Assembly (NCBI GenBank): GCA_045598105.1
Contig: JAZLLK010000007.1
Coordinates: 1 to 64,000 of the forward strand
Length of the DNA stretch: 64,000 nt
Direction: 5' to 3'
Source of the DNA: UBA1205 sp045598105
GTDB lineage: Bacteria > Bacteroidota > Bacteroidia > Bacteroidales > WCHB1-69
The notes under the pieces were generated by a model. That model worked only from the letters and a program-made list of their open reading frames with translations, was not told the DNA's origin and did no database searches. Shown in pieces: positions 35,121 through 43,718 of this stretch (position 1 is its first letter; the number at the start of each line of letters is the position of its first letter). The translations under genes and the position numbers were made by a program.

Positions 35121-36458
35121 TTATTTTATGCGGAGTTTTTGACCTATGTCTATGCGGTCACCCTGTAGGTGATTGAGTTGCTTAATATGCTCTACCGTAG
35201 TGGCATATTTGCGGGCTATGTGGCTGAGTGTGTCGCCTTTTTTTACCGTGTAGGTGCTGCTGTTTTCGGCTTTGGTGCTGCTTTTGGCAGAAGAAGTGGT
35301 GTATATGGTCAGTTTTTGGCCGGCATATATGTTGTCATTCTTCAATTTATTCCATGTTTTAATATGGCTTACCGATGTGTGAAATTTTTGGGCTATTTTG
35401 CCCAATACATCTCCCGATTTTACCGTGTAGGTAATAGCAGCGGTGTGAGTGGATACAGCTGTGTTTTTGATGCTTCCAGGTGTTACGGCAGGTGGGGTGT
35501 TATTTACTGTGGTATCGGCATGTATTGTAAGGCTGTCATTAAGGCCGGCAATAGAGACCGTAAGAGTGTCGGAATAATATATGCTGTCACCTTTTGCAGC
35601 AAATAGTGCTGCCTTGTCACATGGCAATATTATAGGATAATTTACGGGTAAATATTCATTTACTATGCAGGGATTCAGTTGTCTGAATTTGTTAGTGCTC
35701 ATGCATAGGCATTCGCACAAACGGGTGTGGGTACAGGTTTGTGCCAAATACACGGTATCGGTATGCAGACACAAAGGCGCCATAGGGGTAATGTGATGGA
35801 AGGTGTAAAAATGTGTAATGTAGGCTGCCGCCAATATTTGGGGAATAATATCGGGAGTGCTTAAGGTACGTGACAGATATATGTCCCATATATCAAAACT
35901 GTCATTGACGCATAAGGCGTAGGCCTGCTGCATTTGTTGCCAGCTATTGGCGTAGGCTGTTATTACCTGCCAAGTATGCGGGCATATATCGGTCATGTGT
36001 TTAAGGTACTGTATGGCTGCCAATGTGGATTTATGCATGTTACATCGCTCATCTATGCTGTCATTTACCGTTAAGCCATAGCGAATTGCTGCCCAATACG
36101 ACAGCCCCCAATAGCCCTTGGTGAGCCATTTTCCGTTATAATTAGGATTCATATTGCTTATAGCCAATGGAATATAGCGATATTCCATTGGTAAATCATA
36201 AGCCTTTAGCAGGGAATCTATGTAAGGCGCATAGGCAAAATATTTACCTAATGTGGCATTGGTCGCTTTGCCATTATTGGAATAGTAGCCAATGTGTCGT
36301 GTAATGGCATGATGATATGTGTATTCTATATTAAGCCCTATGCCCGAAAGCTGCTTGGCAAACAAACTGTCAGCCCATGAGCACGACTGTGCCGCAACGG
36401 AGTAGGTGAGAGCACTATATATAATAATGATAAACAATGAAAAATATCGCTTAGTCAT
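35121..36458 (-). CDS. LysM protein with a degenerate MltD-like domain (catalytic Glu lost)
   Basis: A 445-residue exported protein. After a signal peptide (SVAAQS) there is a lytic-transglycosylase-like domain, about residues 70-210, whose framework matches MltD: YIDSLLKAYDLPMEYRYIPL, then NP, then a WxxxxxxRYGL segment and a KSTLAAIQYLKHM helix. However, the catalytic Glu of the usual VIES motif aligns to Ile100 (LAIS-NMNP), and the GAxGLWQFM and AYNxG motifs are altered as well. A Thr/Ser-rich linker leads to two LysM domains at about 345-390 and 400-445. It probably binds peptidoglycan without cleaving it. It is co-transcribed with nusB, 8 nt downstream. The ATG at 36458 is used; a TTG lies two codons upstream. 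Confidence 0.8.
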   Translation of the reverse strand: MTKRYFSLFIIIIYSALTYSVAAQSCSWADSLFAKQLSGIGLNIEYTYHHAITRHIGYYSNNGKATNATLGKYFAYAPYIDSLLKAYDLPMEYRYIPLAISNMNPNYNGKWLTKGYWGLSYWAAIRYGLTVNDSIDERCNMHKSTLAAIQYLKHMTDICPHTWQVITAYANSWQQMQQAYALCVNDSFDIWDIYLSRTLSTPDIIPQILAAAYITHFYTFHHITPMAPLCLHTDTVYLAQTCTHTRLCECLCMSTNKFRQLNPCIVNEYLPVNYPIILPCDKAALFAAKGDSIYYSDTLTVSIAGLNDSLTIHADTTVNNTPPAVTPGSIKNTAVSTHTAAITYTVKSGDVLGKIAQKFHTSVSHIKTWNKLKNDNIYAGQKLTIYTTSSAKSSTKAENSSTYTVKKGDTLSHIARKYATTVEHIKQLNHLQGDRIDIGQKLRIK

Positions 36459-36466
36459 AGGCAATG

Positions 36467-37432
36467 TTATCCCATTAAACCGCGACCTTGTTTGTGAATT
36501 TTATCGTCATTTTTAAGCACGTTTAATATGTTGTCTAACAAACCGTTTACAAAGTTTTTGCTCTTTGGTGTGCTATAATATTTGGCCAGTTCTATGTATT
36601 CATTAAGAGTTACACGTAAAGGTATGGATGAAAATTCACAAAATTCACATATAGCCATTTGTAATAATATGAGGTCCATCATGGCTATACGCTCCATTTC
36701 CCAATTACGTATGTTATTGGATATGATATTGGTGTACTCCTTTTTATAACAGGTTGTTTTGTTGAACAAATCTATAAGGAATTGTTTATCCTCACTGCCA
36801 CCGTCATTGTCTTTTTTAAACATGGGGGGTAGGGTGGCTTCTTTGGCGTTCTTTTGAGTGAAACTCTTCAAAAACTTATATACCAATACCACTATGTCAT
36901 TATAATCGTGTGCCCAATGCAACTTCATGTCACCAAAGTATTGCATAATGTCATCATTATTCAGCATGTAGTGTTCCACTATATCCAGTACCAATTGCTT
37001 GTCCTGCATAAAGGTGGAATCTTCTGACTGCATGTAATTAATGTAGATGTCAGTATTAGTAATGGCGTCTAATGTTTTACGTATAAATACTTGTGCCACA
37101 TCGTTGGCCCATGGGTTGTTAATTAACGATATCTGCTTGGTTATATCGGCATTTTCATCAAGCAGGCGAATGAATTGATTGTTTACAAATTTCCAATTCG
37201 GCTTAAGGTCCGCCTGTGTGGGAATGAACTTGCGACGCTTGTTATCTATGATTTCACGAGCCATGGCGGTAAGATTTCCAAACATGGCAATGAGCGTAAT
37301 GAATAATTCATAGTCATCTTCAAATTCACGGAGCAATTTCTTGGCAGCTTCCGATTGCTTACTGCAACCCGAAACCTCGTAAGCATATATTGCCTGCAAC
37401 ACCTTTACTCTAATAAAATTTCTTCCTATCAT
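36467..37432 (-). CDS. nusB: Transcription antitermination protein NusB (long Bacteroidota form)
   Basis: RNA-binding factor that joins NusE (S10) at boxA sites to prevent premature termination in rRNA operons. The protein is 321 residues, about twice the E. coli size; the extension is typical of Bacteroidota NusB. The N-terminal GRNFIRVKVLQAIYAYEVS and the C-terminal SIPLRVTLNEYIELAKYYSTPKSKNFVNGLLD are intact. The start at 37432 is chosen since the longer frame begins inside the promoter box at 37453-37460. The following LysM gene is 8 nt away. Confidence 0.93.
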   Translation of the reverse strand: MIGRNFIRVKVLQAIYAYEVSGCSKQSEAAKKLLREFEDDYELFITLIAMFGNLTAMAREIIDNKRRKFIPTQADLKPNWKFVNNQFIRLLDENADITKQISLINNPWANDVAQVFIRKTLDAITNTDIYINYMQSEDSTFMQDKQLVLDIVEHYMLNNDDIMQYFGDMKLHWAHDYNDIVVLVYKFLKSFTQKNAKEATLPPMFKKDNDGGSEDKQFLIDLFNKTTCYKKEYTNIISNNIRNWEMERIAMMDLILLQMAICEFCEFSSIPLRVTLNEYIELAKYYSTPKSKNFVNGLLDNILNVLKNDDKIHKQGRGLMG

Positions 37433-37452
37433 GATGTATGAATTACAATTTG

Positions 37453-37460
37453 CAAAGGTA
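37453..37460 (-). promoter_or_regulatory. -7 promoter box TACCTTTG of nusB
   Basis: Perfect box with A9-TGC extension on the minus strand; start codon 20 nt downstream. Confidence 0.65.
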
Positions 37461-37612
37461 GCATTTTTTTTTGGACCAAATGCCAATAGTGGCGTATTTG
37501 TATAATATATTAGTTAATGTGTTGATAGTTAGAGCGGTGTAAACTGCTAAAATAAAGGTGTAATAGTTCAATATTTTTGTTCCATTTTATTAAATGTTAT
37601 CATAAAAAATGT

Positions 37613-37620
37613 TATCTTTG
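37613..37620 (+). promoter_or_regulatory. -7 promoter box TATCTTTG of the T9SS cargo gene
   Basis: Perfect box preceded by A6-TGT; ATG 30 nt downstream. Confidence 0.65.
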
Positions 37621-37650
37621 CAAAATCATTAACAAAAAAGAATTTCAGGT

Positions 37651-38340
37651 ATGAAAAAATTATCATTTTTATTGGCATGTGTGCTTATAACAGGCATGAT
37701 AAATGCGCAGTCAATTAAATTATATTATGCTGACAATTACCAAAAGGCGGGTGAAGTTACCGAAGATACCATCACCATAGATTATACCACTTATGGCATA
37801 GACATAGCCTATTGGATGTATGTGGAGAACACCACGGGTGAAAAAATGGACATAGTACTTACTAAAACCATACTGGACACCATTTCCGGTTCGCAGGTGC
37901 ATTTTTGCTGGGGAAGTTGTGTGGGTACTGAAGTATATGTAAGTGATCCTGTGGAAGTAGGTGCCGGTGAAAGTGAGGCTTTTCAGGCAGAATATATGAT
38001 GAATTCGGGTAGCGGTACCACCCTGGTACGATATACTTTTGCCAATGCCAATAATCCATCGGATTCCGCATCGGTAGTGTTGGCTTATCGTACCACAGTG
38101 AGCGTAGCCGAGTCATTGGTGATGAATGTACGCACTTATCCTAATCCTGTAGTAAACAGGGTGTATATAACGGGTGCCGGTTACAATGCCATAGTGTCAT
38201 TATATGATATATTGGGTAATCAAATCATAGCCGATGCTCGTGTTACCGACATAGATATGAGCAATTTGAGTGCCGGTATATATATGATACGGGTAAAATA
38301 CGGGAATAAGGTGTTTACTAAAAAGATAATTAAAAAATAA
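37651..38340 (+). CDS. Small secreted protein with type IX secretion C-terminal sorting domain
   Basis: A 229-residue exported protein. The signal peptide ends near MINAQS. Residues 20-150 form a beta-rich domain with two Cys (FCWGSC) of unknown function. The last 75 residues are a type A sorting domain: the YPNPVVNRVYITG motif, a central VSLYDILGN strand, then LSAGIYMIRVKYGN and a basic C-terminal strand (KVFTKKIIKK). Such domains direct cargo through the T9SS and are cleaved by PorU and joined to A-LPS. The gene has its own promoter and terminator, so it is monocistronic. Confidence 0.88.
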   Translation: MKKLSFLLACVLITGMINAQSIKLYYADNYQKAGEVTEDTITIDYTTYGIDIAYWMYVENTTGEKMDIVLTKTILDTISGSQVHFCWGSCVGTEVYVSDPVEVGAGESEAFQAEYMMNSGSGTTLVRYTFANANNPSDSASVVLAYRTTVSVAESLVMNVRTYPNPVVNRVYITGAGYNAIVSLYDILGNQIIADARVTDIDMSNLSAGIYMIRVKYGNKVFTKKIIKK

Positions 38341-38358
38341 ATCCTATATAAAATCATA

Positions 38359-38395
38359 AAAGCAGAGGTGTATGCTTACATCTCTGCTTTTTTTT
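38359..38395 (+). terminator. Intrinsic terminator after the T9SS cargo gene
   Basis: A 13-bp stem (38359-38371 with 38378-38390, one G-U) with a 6-nt loop and a T8 tract, 18 nt after the stop codon. Confidence 0.92.
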
Positions 38396-38410
38396 GCCTG
38401 TGTGAAAGGG

Positions 38411-39637
38411 TTATTGTTCAATAAGTGTAAAGTTTTTACATATATTTAATATTGTCAGGCAGGCTTTATGCATGCTTTCAAGCACGGCAAATTCATATTT
38501 ACCATGAAAATTATGTCCGCCGGTGAACAGGTTGGGGCATGGCAGGCCCATGTAGGAAAGTCTGGCTCCGTCGGTGCCGCCCCGTATGGGCACTATGAGT
38601 GGCACTGCTCCTGCTTCCCGAATGGATTTTTCTGCAAGTTCTACTATAAAGTAGTGATTTTGTATTACTTCACCCATGTTGTAATATTGATCTTCTATAT
38701 GACATGAAATGCAAGAGCCATATAGGTTGTTGAGTGTGTTCACGCATTGTAGCATCAGTTGTTTTTTTTGTTCAAATTTTTGCCTGTCATGGTCACGTAT
38801 TATGTAGTTCATGGTGGTGAGTTCTACCGAGCCCTGCATGTGGCATAAATGGAAAAAACCTTCTTTGTTACAGGTATGTTCCGGTATTTCCATGGACGGA
38901 AGCATGCGGTGCAGTTCCATGGCTATGTGTTGGGCGTTCACCATTATATTTTTGGCGGAGCCGGGGTGTACATTAATGCCGTGTATGCTTATATCGGCCT
39001 GAGCGGCATTAAAGTTTTCATATTCCAGTTCGCCTTCGGCGCCGCCGTCCACGGTGTAAGCATAGCGTGCCCCAAATTCGGATATATTAAAATGGTTGGC
39101 ACCGCATCCTATTTCTTCATCGGGAGTAAAGGCTATGTGTATGTCTCCGTGTATTATATGCGGGTGTGCTATAAGGTATTCCATGGCACACATTATTTCG
39201 GTAATGCCGGCTTTGTCATCGGCGCCAAGTAGGGTGTTGCCGTTGGTGGTAATAAGGGTGCATCCTTTGTACTGCAGCATTTGCGGAAACATGGTGGGGC
39301 TAAGTGTTATATTCTTCGATAACGCTATATCTTCTCCTTGGTAGTCGGTGTGAACCTGTGCCTGTATGCCTTCACCGCTATAGTCAGGAGAGGTGTCCAT
39401 GTGGGCTATAAATCCTATGGGTATAACGGGCTTGTCCGTATTGGCGGGCAGTACGGCACTTACTATGCCGTAGGGCGATATGCTTACCTGTTGAAGTCCT
39501 ATATGCTCCAGTTCTTGGGCCAGCATGCGGGCAAATGCGGTTTGTTCCGAAGTGCTGGGAACCGAAGTGCTGTGTTCATCGGATTGTGTGTTAAAGGCAA
39601 TAAGCCTTAAAAAACGTTCTAATATGCTGCTTGTCAT
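38411..39637 (-). CDS. pepT: Peptidase T (tripeptide aminopeptidase)
   Basis: Zinc-dependent M20B peptidase that removes the N-terminal residue from tripeptides in the cytoplasm. In the 408 residues, metal ligands are seen in FIAHMDTSPD, LGADDKAG and AFTPDEEIGCG (Glu catalytic base), with a further HPGSAKN and the C-terminal GGTDGARLSYMG and TGGHNFHGKYEF. The start at 39637 avoids overlap with prfB, whose stop is at 39660; the longer frame overlaps it. It probably shares the prfB transcript. No terminator separates the two genes. Confidence 0.94.
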   Translation of the reverse strand: MTSSILERFLRLIAFNTQSDEHSTSVPSTSEQTAFARMLAQELEHIGLQQVSISPYGIVSAVLPANTDKPVIPIGFIAHMDTSPDYSGEGIQAQVHTDYQGEDIALSKNITLSPTMFPQMLQYKGCTLITTNGNTLLGADDKAGITEIMCAMEYLIAHPHIIHGDIHIAFTPDEEIGCGANHFNISEFGARYAYTVDGGAEGELEYENFNAAQADISIHGINVHPGSAKNIMVNAQHIAMELHRMLPSMEIPEHTCNKEGFFHLCHMQGSVELTTMNYIIRDHDRQKFEQKKQLMLQCVNTLNNLYGSCISCHIEDQYYNMGEVIQNHYFIVELAEKSIREAGAVPLIVPIRGGTDGARLSYMGLPCPNLFTGGHNFHGKYEFAVLESMHKACLTILNICKNFTLIEQ

Positions 39638-39659
39638 AGTGCTTACTTGTTGTATTGTT

Positions 39660-40746
39660 CTATTCACCGCCATACATCATGAGGTAAGATTTTAAAAAAT
39701 CGTCCAAATCACCATCCAGTACCGCTTGTGCATTGCCTGTTTCGTGGCCGGTGCGGTTGTCTTTCACCAGCTTGTACGGGTGTAAAACGTAGTTGCGTAT
39801 TTGTGAGCCCCATTCTATTTTTTTCTTATTGCTTTCCATTTCGTCTATTTGGGCATGTTTTTTCTGCAATTCTATTTCGTAGAGTCTGGATTTTAGCATT
39901 TGTAGGGCTTTTTCCTTGTTTTGCGACTGAAAGCGGGTAATTTGGCATTCTATTACTATGTCGGTAGGCAGGTGATGCAGGCGAACGGCGGTTTCCACCT
40001 TATTTACATTTTGTCCGCCGGGACCGCTGCTGCGGAAGGTGTCCCATTCTATTTCCGATGGGCTTACCGTTATATTTATATCGTCATCTATTACCGGACA
40101 CACAAATACCGATGCAAAGGAGGTGTGCCGCCTGTTGGCGGCATCAAAAGGTGACAGCCTTACCAAACGGTGCACGCCGCTTTCTCCTTTCAGGTTGCCA
40201 TAGGCGTAGGTGCCTTCCAATTCTATGGTAACCGATTTCAGGCCGGCTACATCGCCTTCCAGCCTGTCTATTTCCTTTATACTGTAGCCGTGGGCTTCAG
40301 CCCAGCGGCAATACATGCGGAGAAGCATTTCGGCCCAGTCCTGACTTTCGGTGCCACCGGCACCGGAATTAATGGTAATGGTGGCACCCAATCTGTCCTC
40401 CTCTCCTGACAACATACGCCTGAATTCCATATCCTCTATGGAGGTAATGGCATTTTGCTGTGCCTGATTTAACTCCTCTTCGGTAATATTTTCGGAGTCA
40501 AAAAATTCCAATGCCAACCGGTATTCCTCTATCATGCTCTCCATGTGAGCGTAGGCATGTGTCCATGATTTAATTTCATTCACTGATTTTAGCTTTTTTT
40601 CGGCTTCCTGCGGATTGTCCCAAAAATGAGGATCATGACTTTCAATTTCCTTTTCGGTTATGAGTTTCAGCTTGTTATCTATGTCAAAGACACCTCCTTA
40701 TTTCGGAGGACCTTTGTAGCATATTTTTGAGTTCAAAATCATTCAT
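39660..40746 (-). CDS. prfB: Peptide chain release factor 2, decoded by +1 programmed frameshifting
   Basis: RF2 recognises UGA and UAA stop codons and hydrolyses peptidyl-tRNA. The reading frame is split: an ATG at 40746 opens 20 codons ending at UGA (40686-40684), in the context CTT-TGA-C. A +1 shift there joins it to the long frame (Asp-Ile-Asp-Asn...), giving 361 residues, close to the E. coli 365. AGGAGG (40698-40693) lies just before the shift, as in the classic autoregulatory site. RF2 hallmarks are the SPF tripeptide in LSPFDAANRRH and the GGQ motif in SSGPGGQNVNK. The frame 0 product is thus made when RF2 is low. This frameshift is a known device, not an assembly error. Confidence 0.96.
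40684..40717 (-). promoter_or_regulatory. prfB recoding site: UGA, AGGAGG stimulator and enclosing hairpin
   Basis: On the minus strand AGGAGG (40698-40693) precedes CTT-TGA-C. CCTCC, 7 nt upstream of GGAGG, and flanking CAAAG/CTTTG can pair, so the stimulator and the CTT codon would sit in a hairpin with an internal loop. Confidence 0.7.
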
Positions 40747-40764
40747 CTTTCCAATATTTTTCTG

Positions 40765-40772
40765 CAAAGATA
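40765..40772 (-). promoter_or_regulatory. -7 promoter box TATCTTTG of prfB
   Basis: Perfect box on the minus strand behind an A8 tract; 18 nt separate it from the prfB ATG. The rest of 40773-41129 is AT-rich and contains no gene or structure I recognise beyond a 12-bp palindrome at 40837-40848. Confidence 0.65.
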
Positions 40773-41129
40773 AAATTTTTTTTGCTTTGAGTGGAAAAAA
40801 AATCAAAATTTGTTAGTGTGAGTAAATTTCCGAATTGTAAAATTTTACTTTTAAATAGCATATATTAAATTAGTTACTGTGTTATAATGCATAGTATAAA
40901 GCCGTAGAATGAGTCTGAAATGCGGCATGCCCGGTATAAGCCACAGCATGTTATTAAAAGTAAAAAAAAATAGCGGATTATAGGAAAAACAGGGTGATAA
41001 TGCGTAGTGTGTTAAAAAGAATTGGATTTGAATAAATGCTTTTTGTTGAAAATTAGATTGATATATGCGTTTGTTTGAAAAAGTTGTAAAAAATATTATA
41101 GAAAAATAGGAGCGTGTGTTAAAAAAAAG

Positions 41130-41137
41130 TATTTTTG
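41130..41137 (+). promoter_or_regulatory. -7 promoter box TATTTTTG of the protease-barrel operon
   Basis: Perfect TAnnTTTG after an A8 tract, giving a leader of about 165 nt to the GTG at 41308. Confidence 0.55.
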
Positions 41138-41160
41138 CATTATAAATAGTATAAAATATG

Positions 41161-41236
41161 CGGATTAGAGATGACTACTAATCTATTCGGATTGATGTTG
41201 TGTATAATCCGACCAAAATTTGCACTGCGGCAATTT
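41161..41236 (+). promoter_or_regulatory. Structured leader with competing hairpins
   Basis: GATTAG (41163-41168) pairs with CTAATC (41178-41183), and TCGGATT (41187-41193) pairs with AATCCGA (41206-41212). A second CGGATT at 41161-41166 can also pair with AATCCG (41206-41211), so alternative folds compete. A third stem spans 41216-41236. Not a riboswitch class that I recognise. Confidence 0.45.
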
Positions 41237-41307
41237 AAATGTAACCTCGGTTGTGGTAATGTGTAAATGAGGAGAAAGTAAATTATGGAGGTTGCCAAAG
41301 TATAAAA

Positions 41308-42996
41308 GTGAAAAAGGTATTAGTATTTTTTGTATTGGTATTAGGAGTATATGTATCAGTAGCATCTGATATTAAAACGTCGGTATGTATAGTGCGGTCT
41401 AATGACGCTGCCGTGGATTCGGCCTATGCCAAAATAGGCTCTGCGTTACAGAAGAACGGGTATATATCAGCCGGGCGAATGTTGATGAGTAATGCTAAGG
41501 TTTTCGGTTCAGGTTTTGTTTTTCAGTCGGCAAGCGGTAATAGGTATGTGGTTACCAATAATCACGTGGTGAATGTGAGCACCATGGTGTCATTGGAATT
41601 CCAAACGCAGGAAGGGGTAAAGTTATACGAGCATTGTAAGGTACTATATACCGATAGAATGCACGATATAGCATTGGTGGCAGTGCCTGCAGATGCAGGG
41701 CTTGTGGCTTTGCAGGCTTATACCCTTCCGTTGAAGGACGGAATGGATGTCCGTTCGGCCGGTTATCCCGCCTTTGGGGCTAATCCTTTGTGGCAGTTCG
41801 GCCAGGGTATAATATCCAATGCGGAGGTGAATACCGGTAATTACGGTGATAAAGATTCTATTATAGTAATGCAGCATACCGCACAGGTAGATGCAGGCAA
41901 TTCCGGCGGTCCGTTGCTGGTGCGGCATATAGTATCCGGTGACACCACATATAATGTGATAGGGGTGAATACGTGGAAAGCCAAATGGAGAGAAAATACT
42001 AATTTTTCTATTCGCATTACTGATTTGGAGCAGGTAATATTGAATTACGAGCAAGGGGTAACCGTTGCGTCCATACCTGATTTGGAAGATGTGGCAGAAG
42101 AATATATTAAAGCCGTAAATGAAGGCTATAAGCACGTGGCGGAGTATGTGTCATCGGAATTGGTATTGAGCCTGCCGGCAATAAAAGTGGAATCCTTATT
42201 GAAAATGGCTGATACGGAAATAAGTAATATGATACGTTCATATGATCCTATAACCGGTATAAAAATGCTGGTGGCAAAGGAATTGTGTGGTTTCGGAAAG
42301 GCCTCCGATTATGAAATAAACAATGTGGACGATGCTGATAATTATTCCGGTAGCGTGTGCTATGGTATTAAGAAGAAAGAAGTCCGTTATGGCTGGCAGT
42401 ATGGTGATAACGGCTGGCAAATTGTATCCTCCGATGCCATAAGCAGTATGAAAGCCAACATAGCCTATACTACCGATGGTATTTTTTATACCGATATTCG
42501 GCACATGGTAGGAGCCATGATAAAGGTGCCCTTACATCCCGTTCAGGCTATAGGAGTATATGCTCAATACCATTATTGTTTTTTAGGATATGGCCTATAT
42601 TATGCGGATTTAGGGTTGCAGGGCGTACACATGGCTACCGGCAATGAGGATGAACCCTATGAATCCAAGGCAAGGTGGGGATTTTCGTTTAATATGGGAA
42701 TAGGCGGTCAGTTGCCATTTCAATTTAGCGATTTTTCACTCATACCCTATTTTAAAATAGGTGCAGGTATAGAAGCCAAATCCCATCATGTGGGTGATTT
42801 TATGCCTACAATATTGTTTTTGTTAAAACCCGGTTTACGGTTAGGTTATACGTTGAAAAACGGTAATCAGGTATATTTGTCGGGTGAATATGAGTATAGA
42901 ATTACCAATGGTTCTATAATGGCTCGCATGAGAGGTGTGGAAGATGATACATTTCATCATGGGTTTGGTATAGCAGTCGGTTTTGCGTGGAAATAA
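41308..42996 (+). CDS. Secreted trypsin-like serine protease fused to a beta-barrel-like domain
   Basis: A 562-residue protein that starts with GTG (no in-frame ATG precedes the signal peptide VKKVLVFFVLVLG). Residues 65-240 are an S1C/HtrA-like protease: His86 (VVTNNHVV), Asp120 (HDIALV) and Ser199 (DAGNSGGPL) form the triad. No PDZ domain follows. Residues 240-330 are mostly helical. From about 400 to the end the sequence consists of alternating glycine/aromatic strands (VYAQYHYCF, SFNMGIGGQ, PYFKIGAGIEAK, GFGIAVGFAWK) like a small outer-membrane barrel. The fold of the C-terminal part is inferred. It heads a two-gene unit with the next gene. Confidence 0.72.
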   Translation: MKKVLVFFVLVLGVYVSVASDIKTSVCIVRSNDAAVDSAYAKIGSALQKNGYISAGRMLMSNAKVFGSGFVFQSASGNRYVVTNNHVVNVSTMVSLEFQTQEGVKLYEHCKVLYTDRMHDIALVAVPADAGLVALQAYTLPLKDGMDVRSAGYPAFGANPLWQFGQGIISNAEVNTGNYGDKDSIIVMQHTAQVDAGNSGGPLLVRHIVSGDTTYNVIGVNTWKAKWRENTNFSIRITDLEQVILNYEQGVTVASIPDLEDVAEEYIKAVNEGYKHVAEYVSSELVLSLPAIKVESLLKMADTEISNMIRSYDPITGIKMLVAKELCGFGKASDYEINNVDDADNYSGSVCYGIKKKEVRYGWQYGDNGWQIVSSDAISSMKANIAYTTDGIFYTDIRHMVGAMIKVPLHPVQAIGVYAQYHYCFLGYGLYYADLGLQGVHMATGNEDEPYESKARWGFSFNMGIGGQLPFQFSDFSLIPYFKIGAGIEAKSHHVGDFMPTILFLLKPGLRLGYTLKNGNQVYLSGEYEYRITNGSIMARMRGVEDDTFHHGFGIAVGFAWK

Positions 42997-43021
42997 TAAT
43001 TTTTATAAAACAAATATAGAT

Positions 43022-43639
43022 ATGAAATCAAAGATAGTTACATTATTGCTGTTAGCAGGCATGTGTGTGGGAGTGTATGCGCGAAAGTATCAGCCCTGCA
43101 TAATAGAAAAGAAAGACGGAACCGTGATTGAATGTATGGCAAAAGCCAAGCAGAACAATATAGTGTATGTGTTCAACGAGCAGGATGAGCCTATAAAATG
43201 CAAAATTTCGGATGTGCAATATGTTTTTTTTATGGACAATGATTCTATTAGGAGTATTTATTCCGGAATATTTACCAATTCTATGGCTAACACCATTGCC
43301 GGAACAGTTAAGCCAAGGTTCCAGGGTCGGATTCAATTTCTTACCAATCCTAAAGTCTATAATGTATCCATATATCATTATTCCTATTCAATAGGCAAAA
43401 CCACATATCATGTGTATGGTTGCTACCGACAGGGTGATGATTTTGGTTACGATTTGCTTATGCCGGGTGATATTTTTAGTATTAAGAATTTTCAAAAGGC
43501 CGGAGCACAGTTTTTTGCCGATTGTGATGCTATAGTGGAATACATTACCGACAAAAGTTTCGGACTTAAAAAAATGAAAACCGTTAATGATCTCAAAAAT
43601 TTGGTAGATGAATACAACCATTGCTCTACCGCTGAGTAA
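43022..43639 (+). CDS. Secreted protein of unknown function
   Basis: A 205-residue protein with signal peptide (Lys-rich start, GVYARK cleavage) and no domain I recognise. The N-terminal mature part (CIIEKKDGTVIECMAKA..., then IKCKISDVQYVFF) looks like a small beta-domain as seen in Bacteroidota proteins that follow signal peptides. The central part contains several aromatic strands and the C-terminus ends in a helix with an acidic tail. It follows the protease-barrel gene by 25 nt on the same transcript and may be its partner or substrate. It ends just before a terminator. Confidence 0.7.
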   Translation: MKSKIVTLLLLAGMCVGVYARKYQPCIIEKKDGTVIECMAKAKQNNIVYVFNEQDEPIKCKISDVQYVFFMDNDSIRSIYSGIFTNSMANTIAGTVKPRFQGRIQFLTNPKVYNVSIYHYSYSIGKTTYHVYGCYRQGDDFGYDLLMPGDIFSIKNFQKAGAQFFADCDAIVEYITDKSFGLKKMKTVNDLKNLVDEYNHCSTAE

Positions 43640-43678
43640 CAGTTGCTTATTGCCGGGCATAAAGAGTTAGCAATATAT

Positions 43679-43718
43679 ATGGTAAGAATGGTACAATTGC
43701 TGTTCTTACCATTTTTTT
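43679..43718 (+). terminator. Intrinsic terminator after the secreted protein gene
   Basis: ATGGTAAGAA (43679-43688) pairs with TTCTTACCAT (43703-43712), followed by T7. The T-tract overlaps the recX stop codon on the opposite strand. Confidence 0.88.

Noticed and set aside
40684..40746. Apparent frameshift mutation or pseudogene in prfB
   Set aside because: The CTT-TGA-C site with AGGAGG is the known programmed +1 frameshift of RF2.
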